A stretch of 40,356 bases of DNA from Candidatus Bipolaricaulota bacterium (GTDB lineage: Bacteria > Bipolaricaulota > Bipolaricaulia > RBG-16-55-9 > DRXL01): contig CALLJK010000025.1 of the NCBI GenBank assembly GCA_938091745.1, positions 1 to 40,356 of the forward strand. Direction: 5' to 3'. Positions 24,807-31,607 of this stretch are shown here, piece by piece. Below the pieces are notes generated by a model. It was not told the origin of the DNA. It did not search any database and saw nothing but the letters and a program-made list of their open reading frames with translations. Each line of letters starts with the position of its first letter. The first letter of the stretch is position 1. A program made the translations under genes and the position numbers.

Positions 24807-25799
24807 TCAGAAGCGAGCCCAGCACGCGACGCGGTGCTTGGGGCGGACTTCTTTGAGCTCGGGCATCTGCTCCCGGCAGATCTCCATCGCTTCAGGGCAG
24901 CGCGGCTCAAAGGGGCACCCCTTGGGCAGATTGTACGGATCCGGCACCATCCCCTTAATCGGCTTGAGTCGCTCTTTCTTGCGCGTGAGCGCCGGGATCG
25001 ATTCCATGAGCCCAATCGTATACGGGTGCGTCGGATTGTGATAGATCTCTTTGACGGGGGCTTCCTCGACCACCTTGCCCATGTACATAATCACGACGTC
25101 ATCGGCCATCTCCGCGATCACCCCCAAATTATGGGTGATCATCATCAAGGCCATGTGAAACTCGCTCTGCAGCTTTCTCATGAGATCGAGAATCTGCGCT
25201 TGGATAGTCACATCGAGAGCGGTCGTGGGCTCGTCGGCGATCAAGAGATGGGGGTTGCAACTGAGGGCCATAGCGATCATGGCTCTCTGACGCATCCCTC
25301 CCGACAATTGATGGGGATACTCGTCGATGCGCTGCTCTGGGGAGGGGATGCCCACGGCTTTGAGCATCTCGATCGCGCGCTCGCGCGCCTCCCGCTTGCC
25401 CACTTTCTGATGGAGTATGATCGCCTCCATGATTTGGTTTCCAATAGTATAGACCGGGTTGAGCGAGGTCATCGGCTCCTGGAAGATCATGGCGATCTCG
25501 TTGCCCCGGATCTCGCGGTATTGTTTCCCCTTGGGATCGAGTTTGGTAAGTTCGATCTCTTGGCCGTCTCGATGGTAGATGATCGAGCCCTCTAAGATCT
25601 TTCCTGGGGGCATGGGGATCAAGCCCATGATCGACAGCGCCGTGACGGATTTCCCACAGCCAGACTCGCCCACCACCCCCAATGTCTTCTGGCGCTCAAT
25701 AGAGAAGCTCACGCCATCGACGGCTTTCACGACCCCATCTTCAGTATAGAAGTAGGTCTTGAGATCCCGAAGCTCAATTAATTTGTTATTATTTGCCAT
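24807..25799 (-). CDS. oppD: Oligopeptide ABC transporter ATPase, OppD/DppD type
   Basis: A 330-residue ABC ATPase. Walker A is [15 protein letters not shown], the signature [14 protein letters not shown], Walker [14 protein letters not shown], and the switch His in [12 protein letters not shown]. The C-terminal part has [15 protein letters not shown], the conserved Cys cluster of this subfamily. It precedes oppF by 8 bp and follows secG by 9 bp, on the same strand. The pair without permeases implies that the rest of the transporter is encoded elsewhere. ATG 25799 has GGGAGC upstream. Confidence 0.93.
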   Translation of the reverse strand: MANNNKLIELRDLKTYFYTEDGVVKAVDGVSFSIERQKTLGVVGESGCGKSVTALSIMGLIPMPPGKILEGSIIYHRDGQEIELTKLDPKGKQYREIRGNEIAMIFQEPMTSLNPVYTIGNQIMEAIILHQKVGKREARERAIEMLKAVGIPSPEQRIDEYPHQLSGGMRQRAMIAMALSCNPHLLIADEPTTALDVTIQAQILDLMRKLQSEFHMALMMITHNLGVIAEMADDVVIMYMGKVVEEAPVKEIYHNPTHPYTIGLMESIPALTRKKERLKPIKGMVPDPYNLPKGCPFEPRCPEAMEICREQMPELKEVRPKHRVACWARF

Positions 25800-25808
25800 A
25801 GGGGCTCC

Positions 25809-26057
25809 CTAGCGCGAGGCAAAGTACGTCAGCACGAACGCAAGCACGATGAACGCCACGGCCAACCATGTGGTCGCTGTGCGCTTTGGATCGGCTTCCT
25901 CTTCACGGCCGAAGACCGTATAGGTCGACCCGGCGCCGAAGGCCCCACCTAACCCTGAATGCTTGCTCATCTGCAGAAGAATGATCCCGATCAAAGCCAC
26001 GCTGACTAATACGAAGACGATCTTGAGGGGGATTTCCAGCGCTCTCAGAATATCCAT
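25809..26057 (-). CDS. secG: Preprotein translocase subunit SecG
   Basis: An 82-residue inner-membrane subunit that assists SecYE. Two membrane helices (about residues 8-28 and 62-80) flank the conserved loop LLQMSKHSGLGGAFGAGSTYTVFG. The length is usual. The ATG at 26057 has GAGGT upstream, and a good promoter lies within the end of the protease gene. It heads the secG-oppD-oppF-rdgB unit. Confidence 0.95.
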   Translation of the reverse strand: MDILRALEIPLKIVFVLVSVALIGIILLQMSKHSGLGGAFGAGSTYTVFGREEEADPKRTATTWLAVAFIVLAFVLTYFASR

Positions 26058-26090
26058 ACGCTCGACCTCGTTTCTTAGGTACAGGAAGCT

Positions 26091-26119
26091 ATTGTACCAT
26101 TATTGAGAAGATTCTTCAA
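26091..26119 (-). promoter_or_regulatory. Promoter of secG
   Basis: On the minus strand TTGAAG (26114-26119), 17 bp, TACAAT (26091-26096); the -35 overlaps the stop of the M50 gene. Confidence 0.6.
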
Positions 26120-26763
26120 CTGAACCGTCCGCCAAAGAGCACCCCTCCCACCCAAGAGACGAGAGGAAGCAGCAGATGCTCGAGCACGCCCGCGTACAGC
26201 AAGAGAAAGATAATGACAAACCCGAAAGGCTCCACCATCACCAAGAGGCGCTTGCCCCCCTCGGGCAAGAGATACAATAAGACCCGCGAGCCGTCCAGCG
26301 GCGGCACCGGGATCAGATTAAACACAGCTAAGAGAATATTAATCACGACAAAATAGAAGACAAAGACTGATATCAGTTCTGGGAGATCGATGAGATGCCA
26401 TAGCCCCACGCCAACGCCCGCTAAGAACACATTAATAAATGGCCCAGCTAAAGCGACCAGCATCATCCCTCGATACGGATGCCGAAAGTAGATGGGATTG
26501 ATGGGGACAGGCTTGGCATAGCCCAAGATCGGGACGTTCATAGAGAAGACAAAGCGCAAGACAGCTAAGAGCACCGGCAAGATCACTGTGCCGACGGGAT
26601 CTATATGAGCGAAGGGGTTGAGTGTCAAGCGTCGGGCATCGCGCGCGGTGGGATCGCCCAAGGCATATGCCACACGCCCGTGCGCGTACTCGTGAAAGAC
26701 CACAGCCAAGAAGAACGCTCCCAGCGCCATTACTACTTCGAGGACCATATCGAACGACATCAT
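26116..26763 (-). CDS. Site-2-protease-like M50 membrane peptidase
   Basis: A 215-residue polytopic membrane zinc protease. HEYAH is at 24-28 in the first helix, and the second metal site is NLIPVPPLDGS in a later helix. It belongs to the short M50 group without PDZ or CBS domains that is often found near housekeeping genes; substrates are unknown. ATG at 26763 overlaps the stop of rqcH as ATGA; the next ATG at 26760 is better spaced from AAAGGAG. The pair is translationally coupled. Confidence 0.92.
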   Translation of the reverse strand: MMSFDMVLEVVMALGAFFLAVVFHEYAHGRVAYALGDPTARDARRLTLNPFAHIDPVGTVILPVLLAVLRFVFSMNVPILGYAKPVPINPIYFRHPYRGMMLVALAGPFINVFLAGVGVGLWHLIDLPELISVFVFYFVVINILLAVFNLIPVPPLDGSRVLLYLLPEGGKRLLVMVEPFGFVIIFLLLYAGVLEHLLLPLVSWVGGVLFGGRFS

Positions 26764-28433
26764 ACTTCTCCTTTGGGGGCCACCAGCAGCGTGCCCTCTT
26801 CGTGAGTCACAAAGACGAGCCCGGGACGCCCGCCCTTGCGCAAGTACTTCACCCGAGTATAGCTGACCGGGACCTTTTTTGCATCCCGCCCCTTCGAATA
26901 ATACGCAGCAAGCTGTGCTGCTTGTTCCAAGACCTCACGAGGGACCTCGCGCTGATTGGGATTTTTAATAATCACGTGCGCGCCCGGGCGCTCCCGCGCA
27001 TGGAGCCAGTAGTCCTCTCGGGCGGCGCGGCGCACAAGCTCGTCGTTCTGTCTGCTCGACCGCCCGACGAAGACCCGATAGCCCTTGATGACGAACTCCC
27101 GTGGCCCTGACGCTTGGGAAGATTCTTGTCTGTGCGGTTCGCGCGGCAGATACCCTGCAGCGCTCAACTCCTCGCGAATCTCAAGAAGATCAGGCTCGCT
27201 CTCGGCGTGTTCTATATAATGCTCGACGCTCTCAAGATACTCGAGCTCTTGGCGCAGCTCCTCCAAACGTTCTGTTAGTTTCTCTTGGGCGCGCTTCAGT
27301 TTCTTATAGCGCGCGAACTTCTGCTGGGCGTTCTCCACGGGATCGAGAGCCGGGTCGAGCTTTATGTTCTTTCTCGTCCCATCGAGAAAATCTTCTAGCT
27401 CTATCTCGCTCATGCCCTTCTGGAGCTGAGAGAGATGGGCTAAGAGCAGCTCGCCCTCGTGCTTCAGGTGTTCGCAGTCTTTGGCTCTCTCGAGGTCTTG
27501 GGCGACGCGCTCGAGGGCGGCGCGTCTTTTTGTAATATGCTGACGTACGAGCTGGTGAAGCTCGAGCTTCTCGTGCGCGAGGCTGTGAGGGGAGCAGAGC
27601 TCATCGAGCGCTTGAGAGATCGTGGGACGGCTCTCACAACGCAAGTGCTCGTAGAGTTTCAAGGGGACGGGAGCGACATCAACGGGCTTGTCATCGTGGA
27701 AATAGATGCATGGGGAGGGTGCGTCGCGGACGCTTTCAAAGAGCTGGCGTGCTGCGCTCCAGAGTGCGAAGCGCTGTTCGGTTGTGAGCGTAGCGACGGG
27801 CTGGGCGGGGTCGAGTTCGGCACGCAGGGCAATCTCTTTAGCTAAACGAGGTCCGATCCCATCTAAGAGCTGAAAGAGTGCTTGGGCAAGCTCCCCTCCC
27901 CCTTTAGGAGAGGGGCCGGGGGAGAGGTGCTTGAGAAACTCCTCTTGGGTCATTGTGCGGGGATCGAGCTTCCCTTGAGTCGGCGGAGCTTGATAGATCT
28001 CCCCAGGGCGAAACGAGCGCTGCCCTACTTCAACCTTGAGCGCTCCTAGCACTGTCCCATCACGCAACAGAATAACGTTGGCTTGTCTGCTCAGCAGCTC
28101 TACCCGCAGAAGATACTCATCGCCGTGACGAATACGAAGATCCATGATGCGTTCGAGATTGGGCTGGCTCACCCCGACGATAATCCCATGGCGCAGATAT
28201 TTGCGCAGCAGCATGCAGAACGCTGACGGCTGCGGCGGGTTCACGAAGCGGGCATGAGTCAGATGAATACGAGGGTTCTTTTCGATCTCTATGAGTAATA
28301 GGTGCTCTTGCCCAGCCCACAGCTCGAGGGTGATCAAGCCCGGCTGAGGATGGTAGATCCCCTGGACACGACTGCCCACAAGCCCGCTCAATTCTGCAGT
28401 CAGAGCCGCGAGTGTCAGCCCATCTAAGTTCAT
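26760..28433 (-). CDS. rqcH: NFACT ribosome quality-control protein RqcH
   Basis: A 557-residue protein that binds stalled 50S-peptidyl-tRNA and adds alanine tails to the nascent chain. The NFACT-N domain (1-170, starting MNLDGLTLAALTAELSG) is followed by helix-hairpin-helix and long coiled-coil regions (about 300-420), then the NFACT-R domain with DYWLHARERPGAHVII. Residues 171-181 (SPGPSPKGGGE) are an in-frame insertion encoded by a palindromic repeat. The ATG at 28433 matches the family start; it lacks a ribosome-binding site and lies only 6 nt from a TATAAT, which suggests a leaderless mRNA. Confidence 0.93.
   Translation of the reverse strand: MNLDGLTLAALTAELSGLVGSRVQGIYHPQPGLITLELWAGQEHLLLIEIEKNPRIHLTHARFVNPPQPSAFCMLLRKYLRHGIIVGVSQPNLERIMDLRIRHGDEYLLRVELLSRQANVILLRDGTVLGALKVEVGQRSFRPGEIYQAPPTQGKLDPRTMTQEEFLKHLSPGPSPKGGGELAQALFQLLDGIGPRLAKEIALRAELDPAQPVATLTTEQRFALWSAARQLFESVRDAPSPCIYFHDDKPVDVAPVPLKLYEHLRCESRPTISQALDELCSPHSLAHEKLELHQLVRQHITKRRAALERVAQDLERAKDCEHLKHEGELLLAHLSQLQKGMSEIELEDFLDGTRKNIKLDPALDPVENAQQKFARYKKLKRAQEKLTERLEELRQELEYLESVEHYIEHAESEPDLLEIREELSAAGYLPREPHRQESSQASGPREFVIKGYRVFVGRSSRQNDELVRRAAREDYWLHARERPGAHVIIKNPNQREVPREVLEQAAQLAAYYSKGRDAKKVPVSYTRVKYLRKGGRPGLVFVTHEEGTLLVAPKGEV
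27891..27930. repeat. Palindromic repeat inside rqcH
   Basis: CTCCCCTCCCCCTTTAGGAG is followed by AGGGGCCGGGGGAGAGGTGC. The halves are self-complementary and resemble the hairpin repeat at 14418-14485 (CCCCTCCCC, GGAGAGGT). The reading frame stays open through it. Confidence 0.7.
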
Positions 28434-28439
28434 ATCTGA

Positions 28440-28445
28440 ATTATA
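28440..28445 (-). promoter_or_regulatory. -10 box adjacent to the rqcH start
   Basis: On the minus strand TATAAT, then six bases, then the ATG at 28433. Transcription would begin at or next to the A of the ATG. No good -35 is seen. Confidence 0.5.
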
Positions 28446-28566
28446 CCGAGACTTGAGGAGCGTCGCCGTCTGTGATAAAATTGAGAGCAAGAGCGGGGAA
28501 AGCTCATATGGAGCGAAAATTCCAAAGAAAACCAGCCTAAAGTGTCATTCTACCACAAAGGGCGTG

Positions 28567-28572
28567 TATAAT
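28567..28572 (+). promoter_or_regulatory. -10 element of the binding-protein gene
   Basis: GTGTATAAT at 28564-28572; the -35 region (TGTCAT, 28543) is weak. The leader of about 127 nt contains AAAGGAGG at 28581 without a following ATG, and a short CTGGT/ACCAG stem near 28640-28665. No ORF is convincing in 28434-28705. Confidence 0.45.
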
Positions 28573-28705
28573 TTACACAGAAAGGAGGAATCTGCTGGGG
28601 GAAGGCAAGAGAACAAGCGTCACGTCATATAGCGATCCTGGCTGGTCTCGCGCGAACCAGACAGTTTAACCCTTTTCTACAGAAGGAGGCGAAACAAAGA
28701 GAGCT

Positions 28706-31165
28706 ATGAAGAAAGTACTAGCGTTATTGCTTGTCGTTTCGGTGTTGGTTCCCACAGTGGCGTTTGTCGGGTTAGCTCAGCCCAAGTGCGTCCCTCAGTG
28801 TTCAGAGGAGCCTAAGGTGATGGACCGCGATATCATCGAGGCCGCAGCCGAGTTCAAGGGCGGTCAGGTCCAAGCCGGTGGGCTTAAACCTATCGATCTA
28901 GAGCCAAACCAAGAAGTGACCTTCGGGTTGCCTCAAGGGACCAAGCAAGTCTCCATCACCGCTGGTGAGGGCGATCTGACGTATACGCTAACGAAAGTCG
29001 TAGGGACGGGAGCCCGCGCTCAGCGCACCAAGATCGCCGATGGGGCTGTCCCAGCGAAGCAGACTGTTACCGTTGACGTCCCAGCATTCGACCGCGCTAA
29101 GCAAGAATCTATCGAGATCGCAATCACTGCTGGCCCGAAGAAGACGTCGGTGACATTGGCCTTCCTGGGCGCTCCCGCTAATGAGACGGTGCTCCCGCGT
29201 GTGGCCGTCGAGCTGGAGATCGCCAACCAAGGCCCTGCTGAAGTCAACTATGAAGTCAAAGACGCACTCAACAGAACTGTGAAGAACGCGGGCAAGGACG
29301 TGAAGGGCACAATCAAGGCTGGCGAGAAGGCCGTCGTGGGCATCGAAGAGAGCCTTGGGCCCAATCGCGTCCTGCAGATCAGCACTAAGGGCGATACTAA
29401 GGTCGACGTCAAGATCTTCTTCGAGCAAATCCCGCAACCAGCTGAGCTCTATAAGGGCATCTACGCCACGACTTCGATCGCCCGGCCGCGCACCCTTAAC
29501 CCCATCACCGCAACCGATACGGCCAGCACGCTGATCACCGATCGTCTCCACGACACGCTATTGGATGGGCCGGTGGGCGCGGAGACCGGGGCTATCGCTG
29601 CATCATTTGAGGTGACCCCGGATCGCAAGACCGTCACCTATACGCTCCGCAAGGGCGTCAAGTTCTCCGACGGCACGCCTATCACTACAGAAGACGTGCG
29701 CTTCACGTTTGAGAACTTGATCTACCCCAAAGATATCGCCACCAGCACCCGCGATACCCTCTACTGCGCGGGCGGGAAGGACCTCCCCAAGGTGAAGGTG
29801 ATCGATGAGCGCAAGATCAGCTTCACCTGCGACAAGCCAGCAAGCAACGTGCCGTTCCCTTACACAGGGTTTGTCGAGATCCTCTCGAAGAAGAGCATCT
29901 TGAAGCTCGCCCCCAACGTCGAGAAGAGCCCCAAGGACTTCAACAACGTCTACGGGGTCAACACGAAGCCTGAAGATATCGTCGGTGCGGGGCCGTTCAA
30001 GCTCTCCAAGATCGACCCCAACACGGTCGTGGAGTTTGTGCGCAACCCCTATACCTTCCGCGTCGACGAGAAGGGCAATCAGCTGCCGTACATCGCGGGG
30101 ATCCGCATCCTGTTAGCTCCGACCCAGGGGCAAGAGCTGGCCCTGCAGCAGTTTAGAAATGGCCAGACGGACTTCATCAACCCGCGCCCCGCGGACATCG
30201 CCATCCTGCAGTCGGACAAGGCTGCCGGCAAGCTCCCCATCAATGACGACATCGACTCCGGCACTCCTGGCTTCGGCACGGAGTTCTGGGTCGTGAGCTG
30301 GACGACAAAGAACCCGACGTTGCGCGCGGCGTTTGCCAACAAGCAGGTGCGCTTCGCCTTCTCCCACGCGTCGGACCGCGCCTCGATCGTGAAGAACATC
30401 CGGCTCGGCCTGGGTACGGAGATCTACTCGCAGTACTCAGTCCCCAGCCCGTATCACATCGAGCGGCCTGGGCAGAAGGCTGAAGTGCTCGCGCGCTGGG
30501 AGCAGGCCAAGAAGCGCTTCGATCTCAAGAAGGCTGCCGAGATCTTAGATAGCCTTGGGATCAAGGACGTCAACGGCGACGGCATTCGCGATATTCCCGC
30601 GAACTTCGCCAACGACTTTGGCCCGCAGACCAACCCCGCGGGGCCGTTCAAGTTCGAGCTGAACACCAACGTCGGCAACACCCTGCGCGAGGAGATGATC
30701 AAGCTCATCGCGTCAGATCTGAAGAAGATCGGGATCGAAGTCACCGCCGTCCCCAAGGACTTCGCGGCGTTGGTGGACCAGCTGACCGTCGGTGACTACG
30801 AGGGCATCTTGATCGGTCTGACGGGTGGCTCGGCGCCTGCCAGCGGGATCAACGTCTACACGTGCGATGGCAACCTGCACTTCTGGAACGTCAACGCCGG
30901 CGCGGGCTGCGCTAACGCCACCGAAGACGAGAAGAAGCTGGACGCGCTCTATCGTCAGCTCGCTGATGAGACTGACGAAGCGAAGCTTCGCCAGCTGGCT
31001 GATGAGGCGCAGTTCGTCTTCGCCAATCACTTGCCGTACATCCCGCTGACGGTGGGTCACGGCCTTGCGGCCTTCCGTACGGACACGATCCGCAATCACG
31101 GACGCGCTCCATTGGGCAATCAGCTGGTGCTCTTCTGCAAGGGCGGTCGCTGCCGCGGTGGGTAA
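28706..31165 (+). CDS. Large extracellular solute-binding protein, family 5 (peptide type)
   Basis: An 819-residue exported protein. Signal peptide 1-24 (MKKVLALLLVVSVLVPTVAF). Residues 30-245 are a beta-rich extension with alternating charged strands (VTFGLPQGTKQVSITAGEG; VAVELEIANQGPAEVNYEV). From about 250 on is SBP_bac_5: SIARPRTLNPITATDTAST, EVTPDRKTVTYTLRKGVKFSDGTPITTEDVRFTFENL, then VRNPYT and the FAFSHASDRASIV block, up to the last 80 residues. Typical members have 500-600 residues, so the N-terminal extension is unusual. It probably feeds an Opp/Dpp-type transporter; the only such ATPases here are oppDF on the other strand. A strong terminator follows directly. Confidence 0.9.
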   Translation: MKKVLALLLVVSVLVPTVAFVGLAQPKCVPQCSEEPKVMDRDIIEAAAEFKGGQVQAGGLKPIDLEPNQEVTFGLPQGTKQVSITAGEGDLTYTLTKVVGTGARAQRTKIADGAVPAKQTVTVDVPAFDRAKQESIEIAITAGPKKTSVTLAFLGAPANETVLPRVAVELEIANQGPAEVNYEVKDALNRTVKNAGKDVKGTIKAGEKAVVGIEESLGPNRVLQISTKGDTKVDVKIFFEQIPQPAELYKGIYATTSIARPRTLNPITATDTASTLITDRLHDTLLDGPVGAETGAIAASFEVTPDRKTVTYTLRKGVKFSDGTPITTEDVRFTFENLIYPKDIATSTRDTLYCAGGKDLPKVKVIDERKISFTCDKPASNVPFPYTGFVEILSKKSILKLAPNVEKSPKDFNNVYGVNTKPEDIVGAGPFKLSKIDPNTVVEFVRNPYTFRVDEKGNQLPYIAGIRILLAPTQGQELALQQFRNGQTDFINPRPADIAILQSDKAAGKLPINDDIDSGTPGFGTEFWVVSWTTKNPTLRAAFANKQVRFAFSHASDRASIVKNIRLGLGTEIYSQYSVPSPYHIERPGQKAEVLARWEQAKKRFDLKKAAEILDSLGIKDVNGDGIRDIPANFANDFGPQTNPAGPFKFELNTNVGNTLREEMIKLIASDLKKIGIEVTAVPKDFAALVDQLTVGDYEGILIGLTGGSAPASGINVYTCDGNLHFWNVNAGAGCANATEDEKKLDALYRQLADETDEAKLRQLADEAQFVFANHLPYIPLTVGHGLAAFRTDTIRNHGRAPLGNQLVLFCKGGRCRGG

Positions 31166-31189
31166 AGTTTAAATAAAGAGCACATCGGT

Positions 31190-31232
31190 GCGAGGGTGTG
31201 AAGGTGACTTCACGCCCTCGCTTGTTTTTTTT
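31190..31232 (+). terminator. Rho-independent terminator of the binding-protein gene
   Basis: GCGAGGGTGTGAAG (31190-31203) pairs with CTTCACGCCCTCGC (31208-31221) with one G-T pair around GTGA, followed by TTGTTTTTTTT. Confidence 0.93.
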
Positions 31233-31246
31233 GTAACTGGCCGGTT

Positions 31247-31295
31247 CTCTACTACTACTATAATACTTAGTATATATACTCTAGTAGTAGTAGAG
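31247..31295. repeat. Mirrored DnaA-trio runs around an AT-rich core
   Basis: The 14-bp arms CTCTACTACTACTA and TAGTAGTAGTAGAG are exact inverted copies separated by 21 bp of almost pure AT (TAATACTTAGTATATATACT). Each arm holds four CTA/TAG triplets, and GGCC flanks both outer sides (31239-31242 and 31298-31301). Confidence 0.8.
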
Positions 31296-31307
31296 GGGGC
31301 CAAAACC

Positions 31308-31316
31308 TGTGGAAAA
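31308..31316 (-). promoter_or_regulatory. DnaA box next to the trio run
   Basis: TTTTCCACA on the minus strand, one mismatch from TTATCCACA, 12 bp from the trio run across the GGCC patch. Confidence 0.7.
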
Positions 31317-31320
31317 CTTT

Positions 31321-31340
31321 TCGACTGACCGGTCAGTCGA
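31321..31340. promoter_or_regulatory. Perfect 20-bp palindrome in the origin region
   Basis: TCGACTGACCGGTCAGTCGA is completely self-complementary. It resembles TetR-family operators (TGACCGGTCA core). It could bind a regulator of initiation or extrude as a cruciform. Confidence 0.65.
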
Positions 31341-31394
31341 CTGTTTTTCTTTTTAAGAAAATCAAAAAGAAAATATACTATACAAATGTAGGGC

Positions 31395-31449
31395 TGTGGA
31401 AATCCTGTGGAAAACTTGTGGAAATCCTGTGGAAAACCCCTGTGGAAAA
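31395..31449 (-). repeat. Array of five leftward DnaA boxes, 11-bp phased
   Basis: TGTGGAAAT or TGTGGAAAA begins at 31395, 31406, 31417, 31428 and 31441. The first four are exactly 11 bp apart, so all lie on one helix face. On the minus strand they read (A/T)TTTCCACA. Confidence 0.8.
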
Positions 31450-31464
31450 GTCGGCCGGGGGAAG

Positions 31465-31518
31465 TTTTCCACAGGTTATCCACAGGTTTTCCACAGCTTT
31501 ATCCACAGGTTTTCCACA
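31465..31518 (+). repeat. Array of five rightward DnaA boxes, 11-bp phased
   Basis: TTTTCCACA starts at 31465, 31487 and 31510; the perfect consensus TTATCCACA starts at 31476 and 31499. Strong and weak boxes alternate at 11, 11, 12 and 11 bp. Confidence 0.85.
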
Positions 31519-31568
31519 GGACTGTGTCCCTTAGAAAAGTGACAGCAGCGGTCACCATCAGAGTTCGG

Positions 31569-31574
31569 TATAAT
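31569..31574 (+). promoter_or_regulatory. -10 box of the aldehyde dehydrogenase gene
   Basis: CGG-TATAAT-GGG with no good -35. GTGAC (31539-31543) and GTCAC (31551-31555) form an inverted repeat 14 bp upstream of it, a possible operator. Confidence 0.5.
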
Positions 31575-31607
31575 GGGTCCAATACCCAAGAACAAGGGGG
31601 CTCAACT

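Larger units (their letters stand above)
31239..31518. other. oriC: Origin-like region (candidate oriC) with DnaA boxes and DnaA-trios
   Basis: No gene lies in 31233-31607. In order: GGCC, a run CTCTACTACTACTA (31247-31260), an AT-rich core (31261-31281), TAGTAGTAGTAGAG (31282-31295), GGCC, a DnaA box (31308-31316), a 20-bp palindrome (31321-31340), an AT-rich stretch (31341-31390), five DnaA boxes pointing left, a GC block TCGGCCGGGG (31451-31460), and five pointing right. Read on the minus strand, box, GC patch, CTACTACTACTA, AT-rich core is the arrangement of the B. subtilis basal unwinding module. Neither dnaA nor dnaN is in the window, so function is inferred. Confidence 0.75.

Noticed and set aside
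24809-25595. 253-codon plus-strand frame opposite oppD
   Set aside because: Shadow of oppD, which has all ABC motifs in the opposite frame.
28581-28675. Leader peptide after AAAGGAGG in the binding-protein leader
   Set aside because: No ATG, GTG or TTG is well placed; a CTG start would be needed, so it is not supported.
31169-31483. 104-codon minus-strand frame with repeated GFPQ-like units
   Set aside because: The periodic peptide is translated DnaA boxes; there is no start signal or known domain.
31239-31518. CRISPR-like array from the regular repeats
   Set aside because: The units are 9-mers with 2-4 bp gaps and match DnaA boxes; there are no spacers and no cas genes.
31407-31607. N-terminal extension of the aldehyde dehydrogenase
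   Set aside because: The 67 codons are translated DnaA boxes; the family N-terminus and AAGGGGG support ATG 31608.
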